A DNA stretch of 20,582 nt from Angelakisella sp. (GTDB lineage: Bacteria; Bacillota; Clostridia; Oscillospirales; Ruminococcaceae), in contig JAHHTR010000032.1 in the NCBI GenBank assembly GCA_020024515.1, positions 1-20,582 of the forward strand, written 5' to 3'. Every line of letters begins with the position of its first letter. Position 1 is the stretch's first letter. The translations under genes were made by a program, and so were the position numbers. Positions 16,101-20,582 of the stretch are shown here, in pieces. A model generated the notes under the pieces. The model did no database searches and was not told where the DNA came from. It saw only the letters and a program-made list of their open reading frames with translations.

Positions 16101-16475
16101 CTCATCAATTGTATTTGTCATTGTGGTTATAAAGCTGTTTTTGTCTTGCAGTTCACCATATACACAAAATTCGTCTTTAACTTGTTGCAGACTTAGTTTC
16201 ATAAGTATTAATTTTGCTGTGTCATTTAGCGATTTACCACATACTCCACCATATATATTAAAGATATTTTCGCATAGTCTGTTAAAAGACAAGACAGTTA
16301 TTTTGTCAGTCTGTAACCCATTTGTAAAATCAAGTAATTTTTGCTCAATGGCAAAAGAAAATTGTTCAGGCACTATTATCAAACATTCTTTTTCGTCTTT
16401 TGCATATTCAATGGCAGTATTAAGCATTGTTGTGGTTTTGCCTGTGCCGGCAGTACCAAGTATTAGTTGAAGCAT
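13122..16475 (-). CDS. addB: ATP-dependent helicase/nuclease subunit B
   Basis: The second subunit of AddAB; it carries the Chi-recognition role and the other nuclease. The 1117-residue protein starts with Walker A GTAGTGKT (7-14). The iron-sulphur nuclease domain is intact: a first Cys in FYTCPFMFF, catalytic GSIDRIDI and VTDYKSG, and C1076-x2-C1079-x5-C1085 near the end, matching the 4Fe-4S set known from Bacillus AddB. Ribosome site GAGGTG lies 7 nt before ATG. Gene order addB-addA is the usual one. Confidence 0.96.
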   Translation of the reverse strand: MLQLILGTAGTGKTTTMLNTAIEYAKDEKECLIIVPEQFSFAIEQKLLDFTNGLQTDKITVLSFNRLCENIFNIYGGVCGKSLNDTAKLILMKLSLQQVKDEFCVYGELQDKNSFITTMTNTIDELKACGTYPNEIEKVISQTNDEQLAKKLSDIKLLYSVYQSMIEQNYKDPLDDLSRAIKLDEINDFFKGKNIFIDSFDYFSPPQKRMLEIMINSSDDVYLSLCSDNININDFDIFLLMKQTAKWFIETGKKALQTVKVPIILNENYRAKSQQLKSIGEMLKGTKITKTTSDDISINITECENVYDELMYIASEIKRLVRKENYRYKDIALITRNLDDNSAILETVFKIYDIPVFFSKKEKVTSQPLFSCVKTIAEIVSKGFTTEGILRLARNPALNISQNEYSNFENYCYIWNINGRQLKLPFLNSPKGLQSELSEEDAETLLSIENTRKKIIEPLQEFLNEIKISDGISFTEAVFNYITNISLIENISNYYYNIHNQNTEDKYYKEAIQNSANMYNLLMDILDLFSDIIGKTYLDKKELCEIFINAIDTLEVGNIPNTLDCVVAGSADISRFDSPKITFAFGLNSGIFPQKLSYKGVFTKNEQDELINMGIEINLNPFQKAIIEKMYLYTAITSPQEKLYLSYCLSTLTGTTLEPSLIIEQTQKTLRIKKINSDKISSTHYVYDIFTLRNQYVKLKSRQIDCYTELYMLQKLNDKKFIDSVEDIFNEKLAQNILPETAKRLIGNEMNLSPTKIEKFYTCPFMFFTENMLKIKKREKAEYNPLITGNAMHFVLDKIINDIGYKNIIDLNETRLKEKIIDSLTDYIKSITTKDSIEDTRFNYNVERLSNMLYIIIERIGREFKESDFVPVGTEVKVAKFCKIEPISVNIDGTIINVNGSIDRIDIAKIDGKNYARVTDYKSGDKTFSLNEVFYGLNMQMLIYLFALCDDQKNPYGELKPAGILYSPINVKPIDSINDLDDVSSKAVMDKNLLPNGLIVNDILILNAMEHGIGGKFIPVSLNKNGTPKKTNTTISKKALDYVKEAVYEKIETMGKNILDGNILPNPIKKNMRFACDYCPNAVLCKNKYKKVYKDITYTNAEMEIIQSLDDNEEENS

Positions 16476-16499
16476 AATAATTCACCTCAATTATCTAGT

Positions 16500-16528
16500 T
16501 TTATATTAATAAAATAAGTGTAGCACAA
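16500..16528 (-). promoter_or_regulatory. Candidate promoter of addBA
   Basis: On the minus strand TTGTGC (16528-16523), a 17-nt spacer and TATAAA (16505-16500). The -10 matches 5/6 but the -35 only 3/6. Readthrough from aroB is also possible because I find no clear terminator after aroB. Confidence 0.35.
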
Positions 16529-16582
16529 TAGCATAGTATAATCAAATTATTAGTTCGACATAATAAGAGTAATTTTATTACT

Positions 16583-17641
16583 TTATATAATTTCACTTAG
16601 TATTTTACATACAGTATCAACAGGTATTTTATATATATCGGTATTGCCTATTTCTTTTGGTAATATAAAAGTTATATTGCTGTCATTATTCTTTTTATCA
16701 TTACTCATAAAGTTTATCAATGTGTTAATATCTTTTTTGACGCATATATTTTGCAAGGAATAATCAATATTGTATTTTTGCAAAGTTTTAATAACAGTGT
16801 TGCTTATAGAGTTATCAAGACCAAAATATTTTTCAGCGAACAGTGTTTCGTATGCCAGTCCTATTCCGACAGCTTTGCCATGGGAGATACTGTGATTTGT
16901 AAATTGTTCAATGGCATGTGCTATTGTGTGTCCGAAGTTTAATTTTTGTCTTACACCCACATCGAACTCATCACATTCTACATATTTAGCCTTAATTCTA
17001 ATACATTCTGTAATAATATCATAGATATTTACATTATTCTCTAAAAGTTTTGTTATTATATTGTTTTTTTCTATAATACCGTATTTTATTACTTCTGTTA
17101 TTCCTTCGCAAAAAATATCTTGCGGTAAATTATCAATAATATCTGTATCACAAAAAACAAATTTAGGTTGATGAAATACACCAACTAAGTTTTTACCCAT
17201 ATCAATATTTATTGCGGTTTTGCCACCGATTGAGGCATCTACCATAGCCATTAGTGTGGTTGGAACTTGAATAAAAGGCGTACCACGTTTATAGATACCT
17301 GTTGCAAAGCCTGTAATATCACCAACGACACCGCCACCCAGAGCAATAACTACATCATTTCTGTTAATATTGTTCTGTGCCAAAAATTTTATTATCTTTA
17401 TGCTCTCATCGAAAGTTTTTGAGTTTTCACCATTTGGCATAACATAAATTACAGTTGTTATGCCTTCTTTTTTTATACTCTCATTTACTGTATTACAGTA
17501 CTTTTGCATAACTATATCATCTGTTATAATAACGGCTGTTTTGTATCCTAGTTCTTTTATATATTTGCCGATTTTATCTATATAATTTTTATGAACATAT
17601 ATGTTATATGGATTCTCTATATTAATTGTAATGTTATTAAT
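16583..17641 (-). CDS. aroB: 3-dehydroquinate synthase with a non-canonical start codon
   Basis: Second shikimate-pathway enzyme (NAD- and metal-dependent). Motifs: GENSKTFD, ALGGGVVGDITGF, QVPTTLMAMVDASIGGKTAIN, GKNLVGVFHQP, EGITEVIKYGII, KLNFGHTIAHAIE and SHGKAVGIG; the substrate and zinc residues are all there. The first ATG (17509) gives only 308 residues and removes the first Rossmann strand. Reading upstream in frame restores 44-46 residues (KINNITINIENPYNIYV... then YKTAVIITDDIV), which fit the AroB N-terminus and give the normal 352-354 residues. No ATG, GTG or TTG exists in that frame before a TGA at 17690-17692. Best start: ATT at 17641, 9 nt after AAAGGA; ATA at 17647, sharing a base with the cobI TGA, and CTG at 17650 are alternatives. 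Confidence 0.88.
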   Translation of the reverse strand: MNNITINIENPYNIYVHKNYIDKIGKYIKELGYKTAVIITDDIVMQKYCNTVNESIKKEGITTVIYVMPNGENSKTFDESIKIIKFLAQNNINRNDVVIALGGGVVGDITGFATGIYKRGTPFIQVPTTLMAMVDASIGGKTAINIDMGKNLVGVFHQPKFVFCDTDIIDNLPQDIFCEGITEVIKYGIIEKNNIITKLLENNVNIYDIITECIRIKAKYVECDEFDVGVRQKLNFGHTIAHAIEQFTNHSISHGKAVGIGLAYETLFAEKYFGLDNSISNTVIKTLQKYNIDYSLQNICVKKDINTLINFMSNDKKNNDSNITFILPKEIGNTDIYKIPVDTVCKILSEII

Positions 17642-17646
17642 TTTTA

Positions 17647-18327
17647 TCAGTCCTTTATAATGATTGTAGTAAAGTAAGATGAATTTAAGTCAATATTTTC
17701 TATATCTTTATAAATTTTTTCGTCAGGCAAGCCACAGTTTTGTACAGCCATTGTCTTGCCTTGTAACCCATATTTTTTTATTTCATCTATTATATTTTTC
17801 AGCTGTTTTCCACTTTTCATAATAACTTTTGTACCTTTGAAAGAAAGTGCATCACTGATATTGCTTGCCGGTAGTATGTGTATTGGTTTGTGCATAGTTG
17901 TAAGGCTTGTATTAAGTTTTGCGGCAACAGCACAAAAGCTTGTTACACCGGAAATCATTTCACACTCAAAGCCACGTTCTGTTAATATTTCCATAATGTA
18001 TGCAAATGTGGAATATACCGATATATCTCCAAGATTTAGCATTGCCACATCTTGAGCGTTAATAAGATATTGTGCAATAGTATCAGCAATATTATTGTGA
18101 CTTTCGTTAAGCTTTTGTGTATCGCGTGTCATCAAAAAGTTTAGTGGCAGAATGGTTTTTTGTGACATATCTACTATTTGGCTTGCTATATTAAAGGCAA
18201 GCATTTTTTTGTTATTGGTTATTGGTGTCGCTATTATATTACATTTTTCGATTGTTTTAACAGCTTTGATTGTCATTAGTTGTGGATCTCCCGGACCAAC
18301 ACTTACACCATAAAATTTTCCGTTCAT
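17647..18327 (-). CDS. cobI: Precorrin-2 / cobalt-factor II C20-methyltransferase
   Basis: A 226-residue SAM-dependent tetrapyrrole methylase of the CobI/CbiL family, which methylates C20 in corrin ring synthesis. N-terminal YGVSVGPGDPQLMTIKAV is the family signature (GPGDP at 11-15), followed by MLNLGDISVYSTFAYI, MISGVTSFCAVAAKLN, HILPAS and VIMKSGK. Length is as expected. Clostridia usually use the anaerobic route, making CbiL/cobalt-factor II the likely form. No other cobalamin gene is visible here. Ribosome site GAAAGG lies before ATG; its stop TGA meets the aroB start region, so the two are translationally coupled. Confidence 0.9.
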   Translation of the reverse strand: MNGKFYGVSVGPGDPQLMTIKAVKTIEKCNIIATPITNNKKMLAFNIASQIVDMSQKTILPLNFLMTRDTQKLNESHNNIADTIAQYLINAQDVAMLNLGDISVYSTFAYIMEILTERGFECEMISGVTSFCAVAAKLNTSLTTMHKPIHILPASNISDALSFKGTKVIMKSGKQLKNIIDEIKKYGLQGKTMAVQNCGLPDEKIYKDIENIDLNSSYFTTIIIKD

Positions 18328-18367
18328 TTATTATAAAACCTTTCTATAATTTTGTAGTTTAATAAAA

Positions 18368-18410
18368 AAACAGACCTTTCTTATTTTGTAAAAAAAGAAA
18401 AAGTCTGTTT
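18368..18410 (-). terminator. Terminator after the 175-residue hypothetical gene
   Basis: An outer stem AAACAGAC (18368-18375) with GTCTGTTT (18403-18410) and an inner stem TTTCTT/AAGAAA form an interrupted hairpin, followed on the minus strand by a long T-run. It begins 10 bp past the upstream gene's stop and separates it from cobI, which then needs a promoter in 18328-18367; I see none that is clear. Confidence 0.75.
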
Positions 18411-18420
18411 AAAAATGTAA

Positions 18421-18948
18421 TTATATTGATTTAAAAGTATAGCTTGTAATAATGTCAGTGAAAAGTGAGCGATATTCATCTTCAAGATTATTACCGCATT
18501 CTATTAATTTTTCGTTTTCTTCGTTTACACAAAGTTCTGAATATATTTTACCAATATGTCCGGCTTGCTTTCTGTCTTCCATAATATACAGTGTGTATGC
18601 AACGTTATCTGTTATAATATCGGATATTTCTTTATCTTCTTCTAAAAGAGCTTTTTTGAAGCTGCCAAGAGCAGATTTTTGTAAAATTTCATCAGTAATA
18701 TTAAGTTCAAGTTCATCACACATCAAAAATGATATAAGAGTTAATTTTTGCCTTTTATACTCATCATTTTTGAAACGTTTTGCAGTGTTCAAAAAGCAGT
18801 TTGCAAGAAGCTTCCCCATTTCATTTGTCTTATCAATATTTCCATTATCTTTGTGAGTCAAAAAAGCTTTTGCGGAATCTTCACTATTGATAATATCATT
18901 TGAAACAGTTGTATTTTCAGATTTATAAATTTTTACATCATCTTCCAT
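18421..18948 (-). CDS. Hypothetical acidic alpha-helical protein
   Basis: I do not recognise this 175-residue protein. It is soluble-looking, acidic and rich in predicted helix, with no membrane segment, signal peptide or known catalytic motif. Residues 1-40 are polar and probably disordered (KSENTTVSNDIINSEDS). From about residue 43 a compact helical region begins: MGKLLANCFLNTAKRFKNDEYKRQKLTLISFLMCDELELN, then DEILQKSALGSFKKALLEEDKEISDIITDNVAYTLYIMEDRKQAGHIGKIYSELC and EYRSLFTDIITSYTF. AAGGGG precedes the ATG. The gap to the TSCPD gene upstream is 74 bp, with a TATAAT (18989-18984) but no good -35. Its own terminator supports a real gene, as does codon use like its neighbours. Confidence 0.7.
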   Translation of the reverse strand: MEDDVKIYKSENTTVSNDIINSEDSAKAFLTHKDNGNIDKTNEMGKLLANCFLNTAKRFKNDEYKRQKLTLISFLMCDELELNITDEILQKSALGSFKKALLEEDKEISDIITDNVAYTLYIMEDRKQAGHIGKIYSELCVNEENEKLIECGNNLEDEYRSLFTDIITSYTFKSI

Positions 18949-19022
18949 AATTACAACCCCTTTTTTTACATTACTATGTTTATATTATAAAATATTAATA
19001 TGTATAATTTTAAGCTTTAATA

Positions 19023-19274
19023 TTAAGCATTTACAACAAGTTCTTTCAGTGCTTTTGCAAGTTGGTCTGGACATGAGGTCTCTTTACTTCCGCAAGTAAT
19101 TCCTTCCAAACGTGCAATAACATCTTCAACAGGCATTCCTATTGCAAGTGCAGAGATACCTTTTAAGTTACCGTTACAGCCACCTGTGAAAGACATACTT
19201 TTGATAGTTCCGTTCTCTACCTCAAAATTTATTTCTCTTGAACATACGCCGGTTGGCTTAAATGTATATGTCAT
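19023..19274 (-). CDS. TIGR03905-type TSCPD domain protein
   Basis: An 83-residue protein matching the small four-Cys TSCPD family common in Clostridia. The cysteines C11 (TGVCSREI), C33 (GGCNGNLKGI), C61 (GITCGSKETSCPD) and C68 form a likely metal site. The TSCPD motif (residues 66-70) is the same as that at the C-terminus of some vitamin B12-dependent ribonucleotide reductases, where it is thought to bind metal; the role of the stand-alone form is unknown. It has a strong AGGAGG ribosome site, its own near-consensus promoter and an inverted repeat over its leader. Confidence 0.9.
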   Translation of the reverse strand: MTYTFKPTGVCSREINFEVENGTIKSMSFTGGCNGNLKGISALAIGMPVEDVIARLEGITCGSKETSCPDQLAKALKELVVNA

Positions 19275-19284
19275 ATATTTCCTC

Positions 19285-19311
19285 CTAATATAATTTTTAA
19301 ATTTATATTAG
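19285..19311. promoter_or_regulatory. Inverted repeat at the TSCPD gene start site
   Basis: Perfect 9-bp arms CTAATATAA (19285-19293) and TTATATTAG (19303-19311) with a 9-nt centre. One arm touches the -10 box and the other overlaps the first bases of the ribosome site. Since transcription should start near 19306, one arm is only partly transcribed, so a DNA operator is likelier than an mRNA hairpin. Confidence 0.5.
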
Positions 19312-19312
19312 T

Positions 19313-19341
19313 ATTATACTATATGCTTTTTAGATATGCAA
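19313..19341 (-). promoter_or_regulatory. Promoter of the TSCPD gene
   Basis: On the minus strand TTGCAT (19341-19336), a 17-nt spacer and perfect TATAAT (19318-19313), one of the best promoters in the window. It lies in the 111-bp gap after adenosine deaminase, for which no terminator is seen. Confidence 0.7.
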
Positions 19342-19385
19342 TATACACAGCAATCAATTTATAAATACACATACTATTTAGAAGT

Positions 19386-20396
19386 TTAGATAAACTCTTT
19401 TTTCCATTCTTCAATTTCATTCATTATCGTTTTCTTTATCTCTGAGTTAGCAAATGAAACTTTTAATGATTGTTCCATTAATGCCACTATATCTGATTTT
19501 GAAAGATTAAAATATTTTTGCAATATTTTTAATTCTTTTATTATTGATGTATTGGTAACAGTTCTATTGTCTGTATTTATTGAAATATTTACGCCATGTT
19601 CAAAAAATTCATTAAATGGATATTCATTCCAATTTAATACTGCTTTTGTTTGAAGATTACTGCTAGGACACATTTCTATGCTTATTCCATTTTTAATTAC
19701 TTCTTTTTGTAATTCTTTATCCCCTCGCATAGCAATTCCATGACCTATTCGTTTAGCACCATATTTAATAGCCAGTTCAATATTTTTTTTTCTGCCACAT
19801 TCACCTGAGTGTATGGTAAATGGAATTTTTTGGAGATACGCCTTTCTGCAATATTCTTCAAAAAGTTCATTGTTAAATGCTACCTCATCTCCGGCAAGGT
19901 CAACGCCGCAAACACCTATATTCAAATATTTTTTTGCTAATTCTAAAATTCGTAGATTTTCTTTTTCGCTAAAATGACGCATTCCGCATAAAATAAGATT
20001 TGTAGTAATTCCTGTTTCTGTATACGCCTTTTTTAGTCCCGAAATACATGCCTCGATAATTTTTTCCGATGATAGATTTTGATGTTCCGATAATAGCGGC
20101 GAAAATCTTAATTCTAAATATCTAACACCCTCTTTGGAAGCCTGTACAGCAGTTTCATAACTTGCAATAAAAAATGCTTTTTCTGTTTTTAAACATTTTA
20201 ATGGTAAATCAAATGCTTTTAAATATTCCGACAAACTTTTACAGTCATCATTTACTTCTATTAATTTTCGAAAATCATCTTCATTTTCCGGAATAGATAT
20301 ATTTTCCATATAACATAATTTTTTTAGTGTGGAAACAGGAATAGAACCATCTAAATGACAATGTAATTCTATTTTAGGTAATTTTTTAAGCCACAT
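19386..20396 (-). CDS. add: Adenosine deaminase
   Basis: Hydrolyses adenosine (and deoxyadenosine) to inosine plus ammonia in purine salvage. A 336-residue zinc enzyme with all active-site elements: H12 and H14 in KIELHCHLDGS, CGVDLAGDE, the catalytic Glu in IHSGECG, the histidine in KRIGHGIAM, IEMCPSSN, and zinc-binding Asp in INTDNRTV. The TDN in place of TDD is common in bacterial members. A TTG two codons upstream (20402) could also start it, but AAAGGG lies only 2 nt before that and 8 nt before the ATG at 20396, so the ATG is preferred. It is a single-gene unit with its own promoter. Confidence 0.95.
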   Translation of the reverse strand: MWLKKLPKIELHCHLDGSIPVSTLKKLCYMENISIPENEDDFRKLIEVNDDCKSLSEYLKAFDLPLKCLKTEKAFFIASYETAVQASKEGVRYLELRFSPLLSEHQNLSSEKIIEACISGLKKAYTETGITTNLILCGMRHFSEKENLRILELAKKYLNIGVCGVDLAGDEVAFNNELFEEYCRKAYLQKIPFTIHSGECGRKKNIELAIKYGAKRIGHGIAMRGDKELQKEVIKNGISIEMCPSSNLQTKAVLNWNEYPFNEFFEHGVNISINTDNRTVTNTSIIKELKILQKYFNLSKSDIVALMEQSLKVSFANSEIKKTIMNEIEEWKKEFI

Positions 20397-20437
20397 ATCC
20401 AATTCCCTTTCTTTTGATTAAATTTTATTTATAACTT

Positions 20438-20465
20438 AGTATACATTTAAATTTTATAAAGTCAA
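20438..20465 (-). promoter_or_regulatory. Candidate promoter of adenosine deaminase
   Basis: On the minus strand TTGACT (20465-20460), a 16-nt spacer and TATACT (20443-20438), each 5/6 to consensus. The start would be near 20431, leaving a leader of about 35 nt. Confidence 0.65.
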
Positions 20466-20500
20466 TAAGGTGTGGTTATATTTTTAAAAGTTATAAAAAA

Positions 20501-20533
20501 ATACCTTGATATGCTTATAACATATCAAGGTAT
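20501..20533 (-). terminator. Intrinsic terminator of a leftward gene beyond the window
   Basis: A perfect 13-bp stem (20501-20513 with 20521-20533) with a 7-nt loop is followed on the minus strand by a run of seven T. It ends transcription arriving from the right and isolates adenosine deaminase. Confidence 0.88.
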
Positions 20534-20543
20534 CAGTCTGTCG

Positions 20544-20570
20544 AAAAAGTCTGATAATATCGGACTTTTT
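20544..20570. terminator. Second tandem terminator, usable on both strands
   Basis: AAAAAGTC (20544-20551) pairs with GACTTTTT (20563-20570), continued inward by a T-G wobble and GAT/ATC around a 3-nt loop. Both flanks give U-rich tracts; on the plus strand another long T-run follows. It reinforces the hairpin beside it. Confidence 0.75.
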
Positions 20571-20582
20571 CTTTTTTTATGT

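Noticed and set aside
16084..16470. 128-codon plus-strand frame opposite the start of addB
   Set aside because: Antisense to the AddB Walker A region; no ribosome site and no family likeness.
16548..16582. Hairpin after the aroB stop as a terminator
   Set aside because: Only five A/T pairs with no U-tract; too weak to call in such AT-rich DNA.
16583..17509. aroB as an N-terminally truncated pseudogene
   Set aside because: The missing N-terminal part is present in frame directly upstream without stops, so only the start codon is unusual, not the coding region.
1..20582. CRISPR array, prophage, transposon or restriction system
   Set aside because: No regularly spaced repeats, transposase, integrase, inverted terminal repeats or restriction-modification genes were seen; the content is housekeeping and accessory metabolism.

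Overview
The window is AT-rich throughout (roughly 30% GC by eye), densely coded, and free of insertion sequences, CRISPR arrays, phage genes and tRNAs. A class-A RNase P RNA, the AddAB (not RecBCD) recombination nuclease, a Feo cluster with a FeoB-associated Cys-rich membrane peptide, a TIGR03905-type TSCPD protein and strong purine-rich Shine-Dalgarno sites together suggest chromosomal DNA of an anaerobic member of the Clostridia. I cannot name the genus.

Layout, left to right. (1) Two terminator hairpins, then a leftward EpsG-like polysaccharide polymerase gene (92-1291). (2) rnpB on the plus strand (1421-1770), followed by a bidirectional terminator shared with the leftward iron cluster. 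(3) The leftward operon feoA1-feoA2-feoB-Cys-rich peptide (4820 down to 1897), with three copies of an 18-bp palindrome of the form RGTTAG-N6-CTAACT, two in the promoter/leader and one directly before feoB. (4) A divergent rightward operon: RlmA-like rRNA methyltransferase, a DAHP synthase lacking any regulatory domain, an MBL-fold hydrolase and an orphan SUKH/SMI1-KNR4 protein (5049-7993). (5) A 299-bp gap, a PH-domain-like protein with a Cys/Asp-rich tail, and a strong terminator that also ends the convergent pduL. (6) A long leftward block: pduL, addB-addA, cobI-aroB, an unrecognised acidic protein, a four-Cys TSCPD protein and adenosine deaminase. Tandem terminators at the right edge isolate adenosine deaminase from whatever lies beyond.

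Functional picture: ferrous iron uptake with its own operator set, chorismate-pathway entry (DAHP synthase and 3-dehydroquinate synthase, about 10 kb apart in separate operons), one cobalamin gene coupled to aroB, double-strand-break repair, acyl-phosphate metabolism (PduL) and purine salvage (adenosine deaminase). This is mostly housekeeping sequence and I do not see a clear new multi-gene system. The observations most worth a second look are: aroB, whose full-length frame contains no AUG, GUG or UUG start and seems to begin at AUU or AUA overlapping or just after the cobI stop; the wide-spaced DtxR-like palindromes that mark only the feo genes; and the inverted repeats lying on the rlmA and TSCPD promoters.
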